NCBI GenBank assembly: GCA_963816955.1
Contig: CAWFME010000005.1
Span: forward strand, 1,344,264 to 1,408,263
DNA from: DATFQI01 sp963816955
Lineage (GTDB): Bacteria > Actinomycetota > Thermoleophilia > Solirubrobacterales > Solirubrobacteraceae
DNA length: 64,000 nucleotides
Direction of reading: 5' to 3'
Shown: piece after piece, positions 56,050 through 64,000 of the stretch
Position numbering within the stretch: the first letter of the stretch is position 1
Layout: every line of letters starts with the position of its first letter
Made by a program: the position numbers and the translations under genes
The notes under the pieces: generated by a model
Seen by the model: the letters and a program-made list of their open reading frames with translations, nothing else
Told to the model about the DNA's origin: nothing
Database searches by the model: none

Positions 56050-56964
56050 TGCAGCTGGGCTTCGTGGGCCTGGGGAAGATGGGCGGCAACATGGTCCATC
56101 GCATCCATCGCGACTCGGACCACCAGGTCGTCGCGTTCGACTTCTCCGACGACGCGGTCAAGACGGCCGAGGGGCACGGCGCCACCGGCGCGGGCTCGCT
56201 CGAGGAGCTCGTCTCCGAGCTCGAGCAGCCGCGGACCGTCTGGGTGATGGTGCCGGCGGGCGACCCGACCGAGGAGACCGTCAAGAAGCTCGGCGAGCTG
56301 CTCGACGAGGGCGACACGATCGTCGACGGCGGCAACACCAACTGGCACGACGACGTCCGCCGCGCGAGCGAGCTGGACGCGATCGGCATCCACTACATCG
56401 ACGTCGGCACCTCCGGCGGCGTGTGGGGCCTGGAGGTCGGCTACTGCATGATGGTCGGCGGCCACGAGGAGTCCGTGCAGCGGCTCGCGCCGATCCTCGA
56501 CACGCTCGCCCCGCCCGACGGCTGGCGCCACTTCGGCGACGCGGGCGCGGGCCACTTCGTGAAGATGGTCCACAACGGCGTGGAGTACGGGATCATGCAG
56601 GCCTACGCCGAGGGCTTCGACCTCATGCACGCGTCGAAGTTCCCGATCGAGCTCAAGGAGGTCGCGGGGCTCTGGAACCGCGGCTCGGTGGTCCGCTCGT
56701 GGCTGTGCGAGCTGGCCGAGAACGCCTTCGACGCCGAGGGCAACGACCTCGAGGGCATCCGCGGGCACGTCTCGGACTCCGGCGAGGGCCGCTGGACGAT
56801 CTTCGACGCGATCGACCACGACGTCCCGGCGCCGGTGATCACCGCCGCGCTGTACGCGCGCTTCTACTCGCGCGGGAACGGCGACTACACCAACCGCGTG
56901 CTGGCGGCGCTGCGCAACCAGTTCGGCGGCCACGCGGTCGAGCGCATCGCCGGGAGGCGGCTGA
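56049..56964 (+). CDS. gnd: 6-phosphogluconate dehydrogenase, decarboxylating (short GntZ/YqeC type)
   Basis: This encodes about 304 residues, the short bacterial form. The NADP-binding motif is MQLGFVGLGKMGGNMVHRIH. Substrate-site motifs are TIVDGGNTNWHDDVR, YIDVGTSGGVWGLEVGY and GHFVKMVHNGVEYGIMQAYA, with the catalytic lysine and asparagine. The reaction is 6-phosphogluconate to ribulose-5-phosphate plus CO2. Near 56940-56958 the frame must shift by one base to reach the stop at 56962-56964, which overlaps the zwf ATG (TGATG). Without the shift the frame runs on into zwf. Confidence 0.9.
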
Positions 56965-58499
56965 TGGCGCGTCGCCGAGCGCGAGGAGGAGAACCCGCTC
57001 GTCGAGGGCCTCGAGCGCCTGCCGGTCCCCGGGACGGCGCTCGTCATCTTCGGCGCCACGGGCGACCTCGCCCGGCGCAAGCTGCTGCCGGCCATCTACA
57101 ACCTCGCCCACGAGGGCGCGCTGCCCGAGCGCTTCAACCTGATCGGCGTCTCGCGGCGCGACCAGTCCGACGACGAGTTCCGCGACTTCGCGCGCGAGTC
57201 GATCAACGAGTTCTCCCGCCGGGAGGCCGACGAGAAGGTGCTCGACGGGCTGCTCGAGCGGCTCTCCTACATCGGGCTTCTCCTTCGACGACCAGGAGGG
57301 CTACGGCAAGCTCTCCAGGGCGCTCGACGAGCACGAGGGCGAGGGCCACCCGCTCAACCGCGCGTTCTACCTCTCGACCGCGCCCGAGTACTTCGGGGTG
57401 ATCACCAGCGCGCTCAAGGAGGCGGAGCTCAACTACCGCAAGGAAAGCGACGTGCGGGTGATCATCGAGAAGCCGTTCGGCACCGACCTCGAGTCGGCGC
57501 GCGAGCTGCAGAAGACGGTCTCCTCGGCCTTCCGCGAGCAGCAGGTCTACCGGATCGACCACTACCTGGGCAAGGAGACCGTCCAGAACGTGATGGCGTT
57601 CCGGTTCGCCAACTACATGTTCGAGCCGGTCTGGAACCGCAACTTCATCGACCACATCCAGATCACCGCCGCCGAGGACATCGGGATCGGCTCGCGGGCG
57701 GGCTACTACGACCAGTCCGGCGCCCTGCGCGACCTGGTCCAGAACCACATGCTCCAGCTGCTCACGCTCGTGTGCATGGAGCCGCCGTCGTCCTTCGAGG
57801 CCGACAAGGTGCGCGACGAGAAGGTCAAGGTGCTCGAGGCGATCACGCCGCCGACGCCCGAGGAGGTGGCCGAGAGGACGGTGCGCGCGCAGTACACCGC
57901 GGGCGTCTCCGGCGGCGAGGACGCCAAGGGCTACCTCGAGGAGGACGACGTCCCCGACGACTCGCAGACCGAGACCTACGCCGCGCTGCGCCTGGAGGTC
58001 CACAACTGGCGCTGGGCCGGCGTGCCGATCGTGCTGCGCACGGGCAAGCGGCTCGCGCGCAAGGTCACGGAGATCGCCGTGCAGCTCAAGCCGGTGCCGC
58101 ACCTGGCCTTCCAGTCCAAGGGCTCCGTCGGCGTGCAGCCCAACCAGCTGATCCTCACCATGCAGCCCAACGAGGGCGTCTCGCTGTCGCTCGGGGCGAA
58201 GATCCCCGGCTCGGCATGCGCATCCGCCCGGTGAACATGGAGTTCCTCTACGGCACCGCGTTCATGTCGCAGTCGCCCGAGGCCTACGAGCGGCTGATCC
58301 TCGACGCGATGCGCGGCGAGGCGACCCTGTTCACGCGCAACGACGAGGTCGACGCCCAGTGGTCGATCATCGACCCGATCCTCGAAGGCGTGGCACGACG
58401 GAGGGCTCGCCCGAGATGGCGACCTACGAGGCGGGCAGCGCCGGGCCGGCGGAGGCGGAGGAGCTGATCGGCGGAGGGCGCCACTGGAGAGGGCTGTGA
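56964..58499 (+). CDS. zwf: Glucose-6-phosphate 1-dehydrogenase (several frame breaks)
   Basis: The coenzyme motif is TALVIFGATGDLARRKLLP. The active site is YRIDHYLGKETVQNVMAF, and further signatures are VIIEKPFGTDLESA, WNRNFIDHIQITAAEDIGI and the ending PVNMEFLYGTAFMSQSPEAY. Frame breaks lie near 56966-56980, 57271-57280, 58205-58215 and 58390-58402. Repaired length is about 510 residues, normal for Zwf. It oxidises glucose-6-phosphate to 6-phosphogluconolactone, reducing NADP. The start is taken as the ATG overlapping the gnd stop. The stop (GTGA) overlaps opcA, which encodes its assembly factor. Confidence 0.88.
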
Positions 58500-59570
58500 G
58501 CGACGACCAGGAACCCTGGGACGACGCCTGGTGGGAGGAGGACACCACCCCGGGCAAGATCGAGGCGGCGCTGCGCGAGATGCTCGCCACGCGCCACCAC
58601 GAGTCGCACGCGTTCGTGCCGGCCCGGGTGCTCAACCTCGTCGTGATCGCCGACCGCGAGTACCGGGGGGAGATCCAGAACCGGCTCCAGCGGGTCGGGC
58701 GCTACCACCCGTCGCGGCTCGTGCTGTGCTCGGTCAGCGAGGGCCGCGACACGATCGACGCGCGGGTGGAGATCGGCACGTCGCAGTTCGCCGGCCCCGG
58801 GCACATCGCGGTCGGGCGCGAGCGGATCGGCCTGCACATCGGCCCCAAGCACCTCGACAAGCTCGACACGATCGTCGACCCGCTGCTCGTGCCCGACCTG
58901 GCCACCGTCGTGTGGGCGCCGCACGGCCACGCCGAGGGCGTCGACGCGCTGCGCCGGCTCGCGCAGATCGTGCTGCTGGACTCCCAGGACCAGCCGACCG
59001 TCAACGCCGGCTTCGAGCGCTCCGCCGACCTCTCCCAGAACGCCTACGTCGTCGACCTCGCGTGGCTGCGCTCGACGCCGTGGCGCGAGCGGGTCGCCGC
59101 CGCGTTCGACCCGCCCGTCGAGCGCGCGCAGCTCGAACGCGATCGCCTCCGTGACCGTCCGCCACCGCGAGGACTCGCTGGCCGCCGCGGTGCTGTTCTG
59201 CGGCTGGACTGAGCTCGCGGCTGGGCTGGAAGCCCGAGTCGCTGGGCCATGCCGGCGGCTCCTACCACGGGCCACGCGCGGGGCCAAGCGCGCGGAGGTC
59301 AGGATCTCGCTGGAGTCGGCCAACCAGAACGCGCCCGGGCTGGCGGGCGTGACGATCGAGACGGCCTCGGGGGAGGCGGTCTCGCTGGACCGCTCGCCCG
59401 GCGGCCTGCGCTCGCTGCGCCGCGCGCGCGACGGCTCCGAGCAGTCGTGGACCGTGCTCGGCGCCTCTCGCGGTGAGAGCGGCATCCTCGGCGAGGGCGT
59501 CCGCCAGGCGCTGCTGCGCGATCCCACCTACCTGCCCGCGCTGCGCTGCGCGCGGGCGTTCGTGGCGTGA
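58496..59570 (+). CDS. opcA: Glucose-6-phosphate dehydrogenase assembly protein OpcA (frame breaks)
   Basis: The start is GTG 58496. Family segments are VPARVLNLVVIADREYRGEI, RVEIGTSQFAGPGHIAVGRE, LDTIVDPLLVPDLATVVWAP and LDSQDQPTVNAGFERSADLS. After AQL the protein passes through breaks at 59131-59138 and 59205-59212 and a small cluster at 59270-59290. It continues NAIASVTVRHRED and RAEVRISLESANQNAPGLAG. Repaired it has about 350 residues. OpcA is needed for activity or oligomerisation of Zwf in actinobacteria and cyanobacteria. It is coupled to both neighbours by GTGA overlaps. Confidence 0.9.
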
Positions 59571-60252
59571 GCACCGAGCTGCGGGTCTCCGAGGACCCGG
59601 CGACGGAGGTCGCCGAGCTGCTCACGGAGGCGGCGATGGACGGCGGGAACGTGGTGCTCACCGGCGGCTCCTCGCCCCAGCGCGCGTACGAGCTGGCGGC
59701 GCAGCGCGACGGCGACTGGAGCGCGGCGACCGTCTGGTTCACCGACGAGCGCTGCGTGGGCCCGTCGCATCCGGACTCCAACTTCGGCATGGCCGAGCGC
59801 GCGCTGCTGATGCAGCTCTCGGCGGGCCCGAAGGTGGTGCGGATGGAGGGCGAGCTCGGGCCGGACGCCGGCGCCGGGCGCCTACGAGGCGGAGATCCGC
59901 GCGCGCATGGGCGCCGACCCGCGCTGGGACGCTGCTGCTGCTCGGGATGGGGCCGGACGGCCACGTCGCGTCGCTGTTCCCCGGCAAGCCGGAGGTGGAG
60001 GAGCGCTCGCGCCTGGCCGTCGGCGTGCCGCTGGCCGGGATGGAGCCGCAGGTGCCGCGCATCTCGCTGACCCTGCCGGCGCTCTGCAGCGCGCGCGCCG
60101 CGGTGCTGCTGATCACGGGCGAGAGCAAGGCCGCCACGGTCGCGCGCGCGTTCGGGCCGGACCCGGACCGCTCGCTGCCGGCCGCGATGGTGGACCTGCG
60201 CTACGGCACGCTGACCGTGCTCCTCGACGAGGCCGCGGCGTCGCAGCTGTGA
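59567..60252 (+). CDS. pgl: 6-phosphogluconolactonase (frame breaks)
   Basis: The start is GTG 59567. Motifs are VVLTGGSSPQRAYELAA, VWFTDERCVGPSHPDSNFGM and LLLLGMGPDGHVASLFPG, all typical of the DevB/Pgl family. Breaks near 59870-59882 and 59925-59932 enclose the short segment AYEAEIRARMGADPRWD. Repaired length is about 227 residues. It hydrolyses 6-phosphogluconolactone, the step between Zwf and Gnd. It overlaps opcA and glk by four bases each. Confidence 0.9.
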
Positions 60253-61225
60253 GCGACCGCTTCATCGGCCTCGACGTCGGGGGCACGAAGATCGCGTCCG
60301 CGACGCTGTGCGACGGCGAGCTCTCCGAGAGCACGCTCGTGGAGACGGCGATCGACGACCGCGACAAGCTGATCGACCAGCTCGTGGACGCGGTCGAGGC
60401 GCTGCGCCACGACGACGTGCGCGCGGTCGGCGTCGGCGTGCCGTCGGTGGTGGACTTCGAGACGGGCCGGATCCGCTGCGAGCGTGAACATCCCGCTCGA
60501 GGACGTGCCGCTGCGCGAGCTGCTCACGCGAGCGCGTCGGCCTGCCCGTGTTCGTCGACAACGACGCGTCGTGCGCGGCGCTCGCGGAGGCGTTCGAGGA
60601 CGGGCGGTTCACCTGCCCGCGACCTCGTGATGTTCACGATCGGCACCGGCGTCGGCGGCGGGACCGTGCTCGGCGGCAGCCTCTACCGCGGCGCGACGGG
60701 CGCGGCGCCGGAGATCGGCCACCAGATCATCGGCCTCGACCTCTCCGAGGGCGACGAGTCGCCGCGGACTCGGACTTCCCGCAGCCCGGCTCGCTCGAGT
60801 CGCTCGCCTCCGGCAAGGCGCTGGACCGGCTGGCGCTCGACGCCGCTCGGCGCGACCCGGACTCGTTCCTCGGCAGGCGGCTGGCGGCCGACGGCGAGGT
60901 CACCGGGCACGACTGCGTGGACGGCGCCAAGGAGGGCGACGAGGCCTCGACGCGCTGCCTGCGGATCCTGGGCGAGCGGCTGGGGATCGGCATCGCCAAC
61001 GCGATCAACCTCTACGACCCGCTCGAGGTCGTGATCGGCGGCGGCGTCTCCACGGCGGGCGACCTGCTGCTGGAGCCGGCCAACCGCGTCGCGTTCCGGC
61101 ACGTGCTGCCGGGCGTGGGCACGAAGACGAGGATCCGGCTGGCGCGCCACGGCCCGCGGGCCGGGGTGCTCGGCGCGGCGCTGATCGCCGCGCAGGAATA
61201 CGAATCGAAGGGGGGCGGCTCGTGA
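60249..61225 (+). CDS. glk: ROK family glucokinase (frame breaks)
   Basis: The start is GTG 60249 (VSDRFIGLDVGGTKIASATL). The ROK pattern is VFVDNDASCAALAEAFEDG, FTIGTGVGGGTVLGGSLYRG, ATGAAPEIGHQIIG and DPLEVVIGGGVSTAGDLLLE. Breaks lie near 60481-60486, 60526-60532, 60615-60625 and 60755-60768. The repaired protein has about 323 residues. The usual CxCGxxGC zinc motif of ROK kinases is absent; that position reads FPQPGSLESLASG. It would phosphorylate glucose and so feed the operon's first step. It is coupled to pgl and rpiB by 4-base overlaps. Confidence 0.86.
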
Positions 61226-61749
61226 AGATCGCTTGCGCGTTCGACCATGCCGGCGTCCCGCTGCGGCAGTTCGTGTTCGAGACGCTCACGGCGCTCGGCC
61301 ACGAGACCGTCGACCTGGGGTCGACTTCGACGGAGCCCGTCGACTACCCGGACGTCGCGCGGCGCGCCGCCGAGCTCGTGCTGTCCGGCGAGGCGGAGCG
61401 CGCGGTGATCGTCTGCGGCTCGGGCGCGGGCGTCGCGATCGCGGCCTGCAAGTTCCCCGGCATCCGGGCCTTCGTCGGCCACGACACCTACACGGCCCAC
61501 CAGGCCGTCGAGCACGACGACGGCAACGTGCTCTGCATGGGCGGGCGGGTCATCGGCCCGCTGATCGCGGCGGAGGTGCTCAAGGCGTTCCTCGGCGCGC
61601 GCTTCTCCGGCGAGGAGCGCCACGTCCGACGCCTGGCCAAGATCGCCGACATCGAGCGGGAGTTCGCTGCGGCGGCTGATCCGGCGCTGGGTGCGGCGCG
61701 GCTCCGTCGTCGCGTCCTCCCGGCGCGGCGCGCGCAAGCTCGCGCCTGA
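61222..61749 (+). CDS. rpiB: Ribose-5-phosphate isomerase B
   Basis: This 175-residue protein starts at GTG 61222 (MKIACAFDHAGVPLRQFVFE). The RpiB/LacA-B family is shown by VDYPDVARRAAELVLSGEAE, the catalytic cysteine in AVIVCGSGAGVAIAACK and the HDDGNVLCMGGRVIG motif. It converts ribulose-5-phosphate to ribose-5-phosphate, ending the operon. The last 20 or so residues (LRRRVLPARRAQARA) are encoded by repeat copy 3, which enters the frame, so the native C-terminus has been altered by, or has absorbed, the repeat. Conserved family sequence ends near residue 150, so the function should be unaffected. Confidence 0.92.
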   Translation: MKIACAFDHAGVPLRQFVFETLTALGHETVDLGSTSTEPVDYPDVARRAAELVLSGEAERAVIVCGSGAGVAIAACKFPGIRAFVGHDTYTAHQAVEHDDGNVLCMGGRVIGPLIAAEVLKAFLGARFSGEERHVRRLAKIADIEREFAAAADPALGAARLRRRVLPARRAQARA

Positions 61750-61991
61750 GTGCTCCCGGGAGGACGCGCCGCGGGTCGCCATCGGTCCCTTGGGCGGCTG
61801 CCCGGGCGTACGGCACCCTCGTTGGGCGGCCTTGTCGGGGCGGCTGTCGGCCTGCGCCTGGGCCATCTGCTCTGTGGGGGGTCGCGATCTTCGCCCTCGG
61901 GTCCCGAGGAGCGGCTGCGGTCTATCGTCGGCGTGGCTGGCGGGCCCGGCTCAACGATCGCTGCTTCGCGTGAGGTTCGCGAGACCTCCCA
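61696..61991 (+). repeat. Dispersed 3'-end repeat, copy 3
   Basis: This copy lies at the 3' end of rpiB and contributes its last codons. The hairpin arms are CGCGTCCTCCCG (61711-61722) and CGGGAGGACGCG (61757-61768). Compared with copies 1 and 2, one A-T pair has changed to G-C on both arms, a compensatory change. Further blocks, TGGGCCATCTGCTC, GTCGCGATCTTCGCCCT and GGCGGGCCCGGCTCAACGAT, are nearly or fully identical to copy 1. It ends 16 bases before the next start codon. Confidence 0.82.
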
Positions 61992-62006
61992 TGAGAGGCT
62001 TTCCCG

Positions 62007-62742
62007 ATGTTGGTGCTCACGCCGGTCATCCGGGTGGTGGCTGTGGTGTTCGGGGCGGCGGTCTTCGGGACCGGGGTCGCGGCGGTGTTCGTCACGGAGA
62101 ACGGAACGGGCGCGGCGGCTCTTCTGGCGATCGGCGCGGCCGCGATGGCGCTCGCGGTGCTCGGCGATCGGGTCAAGAGCGTCGAGATGGGCGGCGTCAG
62201 CCTCACTATCCGCGACATCGCCCGCGAGACGTACGGGCTCGCGCGCGACGCGGAGCAGCGTGGCGACGAGGCCTCCGCCGCCGGCCTGCGCGTCGTAGCT
62301 CGAGAACTGGAGGCGCTGGCCCGCGGCTACCGCCGCTTGCGTGGATCGATGCGGGCGAGCAAGGAGCGCACGCGGGCGCTGGAGCACGTCGTGGCCGAGG
62401 CGCGGAATCTCGCAAGACCGACGGTCTGCAAGCGGCCGACGTCCGCACCTGGTCGAGGAGGGAACCGCCGAGGCGCGGATCACCGCCCTGGGCCTGATGA
62501 GGGCAACCCGGACCTGCGGGACTTGGAGGCGGCGCTCGACGCCATCGACGACCCACGCAGCGGGTTCGAGCAGTACCACGGCGTGAGTCCTGGGCGAGCT
62601 CATGATCCCGGATCTGTCACGCAGCCAGGCCGCGCAGCTGAAGCTGATCACAGAGCGCGCGCTCCGGACACGTCGCGTCGGCCGCGACACCGACCGCCGG
62701 ACCACCGGAGCGCGGATCCTCGCGGCGTTGAATGACGTCTGA
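62007..62742 (+). CDS. Hypothetical membrane protein (frame breaks)
   Basis: The start is MLVLTPVIRVVAVVFGAAVF at 62007. Two transmembrane helices lie in the first 55 residues, followed by GDRVKSVEMGGVSLTIRD and a helical cytoplasmic domain (GDEASAAGLRVVARELEALA). The C-terminal part continues after breaks near 62400-62430 and 62580-62590 as DLSRSQAAQLKLITERALRT, ending ALNDV at 62742. Repaired length is about 244 residues. I know no function for it. It lies between repeat copy 3 and a partial fourth copy, and its promoter may lie within copy 3. Confidence 0.6.
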
Positions 62743-62754
62743 CCAGCGCGCCAG

Positions 62755-62808
62755 GTGCCGGGGCGGCGCTACGATCGCTGCTCCGCTCAGCGCTCGCGAG
62801 ACCTACCG
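62755..62808 (+). repeat. Partial fourth copy of the dispersed repeat (tail only)
   Basis: About 54 bases resemble the tail of copy 1 (the CGATCGCTGCTCCGC block and the GCGCGAGACCT block). The hairpin and middle parts are missing. Like the full copies, it lies 12 bases downstream of a plus-strand stop codon. Confidence 0.5.
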
Positions 62809-63496
62809 CCGTCAGCGCCAGACGCGCGCGTCGCCCGGCGTGGCCACGAAGCCGTCCGGGCGAAAGCGAGAGCGCCGGGGGCTAGGCGCCGATGGCGAGA
62901 AGGACAAGCCTCCGCCCTCTCCCGACGTCAACCGCTCGCTGGTTCGCCCTGCCTGGCAGAGCGCAGGGGCGACACTGTCGCAATGAGGCAGGCCGTAGAT
63001 GACGAGATCGGGCAAAAGTGGATTCGGCGGCGTCCATGCCGCCCTGGGGATGCCGGCCTTGGGGGAAAGGGTTCTGCAGGCTTCCCTGCCTCCCCTGGAC
63101 ACTGTGCGCGTGCGCGGACTCAACAGATCGCTCCAGCGGATTTGTGAGGTCCGCGTGGCTGCCGCATCGAGGCATACGCGACACTGATCGGCGATCGGCC
63201 GTAACCGCTGCTCGGTGTCGAAGCAAGAGTCGGCGCGGTCGGCCGGCCGATAGTCGGGCGTCGTGCCCATCGATCAGGCGCATCGGTCCGGCCACCCGCA
63301 CGTCGGCGGGCTCAGCTCTCGATCAGCCGGGAAGCGCGAGCGTTTCTCTCGCGATCAGGCAGATCGATCGAGAACCTGGATCGGAGCCCATTGCCGCGAC
63401 TCGCGCATAGCGACACTCAGATCGCCGGCAGATCGCAGTGCTGGTGGCAGGCGAAACGAGCGGCGGCAGAAGGGCGGAACCGGCCGGGCACTCGTC
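62809..63496. other. Gene-poor region without convincing coding
   Basis: Several 60-150 codon frames overlap here on both strands, but none has protein-like composition throughout or a recognisable family. A minus-strand fragment reading LLPDLVIYGLPHCDSV faintly recalls the ArsC/Spx thioredoxin-like start, without support around it. The base composition is slightly less GC-rich than the neighbouring operon. Confidence 0.4.
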
Positions 63497-63923
63497 CTAG
63501 TGGGTGTCGCCGGGCACGTGAAAAACGCGCTCACGCAGGCGCGTGCTGAGCTCGACATCGTGCGGTAGCTCGCTCAGCTCGGCAGCGACAACCCCGATGC
63601 CCCGCTCCGCGGATGCCCGCGAGGGCTTCCCAATGGCTCGCTTCCATCTCGGCATGCGTGCTGCCGGTGACCGGCTCGTCAGGTCCGACAACGTCGCGAG
63701 CCGTCTGTTCCAGGCCCTCGATTGTCTCGAACGACCAGATGCTCTCGGTCGATGCTGTGCTCAGCTGGCCGTTCCATCCTCGATCATCGAGCAGGAGGAA
63801 CCGACGCCCATCATTCAGCACGGCCTGGTGCCGCGCCGTAACCGACATGCTGCGCGCGTTCGGGCCGTCGTCGTTCGCGTCGTCGATGTCTACGAAGGTG
63901 AGCAGCCGTGAGACGCCGGGCAT
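63497..63923 (-). CDS. Conserved actinobacterial hypothetical protein (one frame break)
   Basis: The start is MPGVSRLLTFVDIDDANDDG at 63923, followed by FLLLDDRGWNGQLSTASTES and TARDVVGPDEPVTGSTHAEM. After SHWEALAGI the frame breaks near 63600-63620 and the protein continues ERGIGVVAAELSELPHDVEL, STRLRERVFHVPGDTH. The LLDDRGW, VVGPDEP and LPHDV blocks are ones I associate with a small hypothetical family of about 140 residues seen in streptomycetes and relatives. Its function is unknown. Identification is from memory of the pattern, so it is tentative. Confidence 0.6.
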
Positions 63924-64000
63924 CGCCTCATGCTCTCAGAGCAGATAGGAGGCCCGGCCCGCCGCTGGACATCCCCACCCATCAATTTCTTGACATAGGA
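63924..64000. other. Window edge, upstream of the hypothetical gene
   Basis: This is the promoter side of the minus-strand gene. A TTGACA hexamer at 63990-63995 reads on the plus strand and could belong to a promoter for a gene beyond the window. Confidence 0.3.

Noticed and set aside
62812..63270. Minus-strand frame with IYGLPHCDSV, reminiscent of ArsC/Spx proteins
   Set aside because: Only about ten residues resemble the family; no downstream fold or conserved arginine region follows.

Overview
The window is very GC-rich DNA with the codon use and gene families of a high-GC actinobacterium. Gene content points to class Thermoleophilia, order Solirubrobacterales, but this is inference and no rRNA is present to confirm it. 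Supporting points are an actinobacterial tmRNA, an OpcA-dependent glucose-6-phosphate dehydrogenase locus, GTG starts with 4-base stop/start overlaps, and two GGDEF/HD-GYP proteins.

Layout. 1-2.7 kb: the end of a CtpA-type protease and an RNase R-like exonuclease. 2.7-6.5 kb: small genes (DUF2200, a flavoprotein, a GYD protein) and two copies of a dispersed repeat. 6.5-15.5 kb: a GH31 glucosidase, SmpB, VOC and DUF1905 proteins, a glutamate-synthase-like flavoprotein, a tyrosine phosphatase, an alpha/beta hydrolase and an M50 protease. 15.5-17.8 kb: two tandem structured repeats with a terminator, a disulfide oxidoreductase and tmRNA (ssrA). 17.8-26.7 kb: an aromatic amino acid decarboxylase, a GGDEF-GAF-HD-GYP protein and a histidine kinase/response regulator/PTH2/dienelactone hydrolase run. 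26.7-29.2 kb: a LacI regulator and a methyltransferase that share an intergenic region made almost entirely of nested inverted repeats. 29-41.5 kb: an M20 peptidase, secreted beta-propeller proteins, an ArsR/MFS pair, PepF-like peptidase, a TetR/MFS pair with twin operators, and a P450. 41.5-49 kb: CBS and DoxX proteins, a phosphoesterase, a MacB-type ABC exporter, MsrB and a second GGDEF/HD-GYP protein. 49-54.2 kb: a DEAD-box helicase and a large LuxR ATPase regulator. 54.5-61.7 kb: a seven-gene pgi-gnd-zwf-opcA-pgl-glk-rpiB operon. 61.7-64 kb: a third repeat copy, a hypothetical membrane protein and gene-poor DNA.

How the genes work together. The sugar operon is a nearly complete oxidative pentose-phosphate module from glucose to ribose-5-phosphate. 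All of its genes are coupled by 1-4 base overlaps. ssrA and smpB, 8 kb apart, encode the two halves of trans-translation. Both MFS exporters sit next to divergent repressors.

Data quality. Many genes from about 33 kb onward (and a few before) are broken by single-base indels, nearly always one extra base, while the protein continues perfectly in the next frame. This looks like sequencing or assembly error, not gene decay, so I give the inferred full gene spans and mark where frames break. The most interesting non-coding signals are the 3'-end repeat family with a co-varying hairpin, the cloverleaf-like divergent region at 27.8-28.0 kb, and the tandem structured elements at 15.6-15.9 kb.
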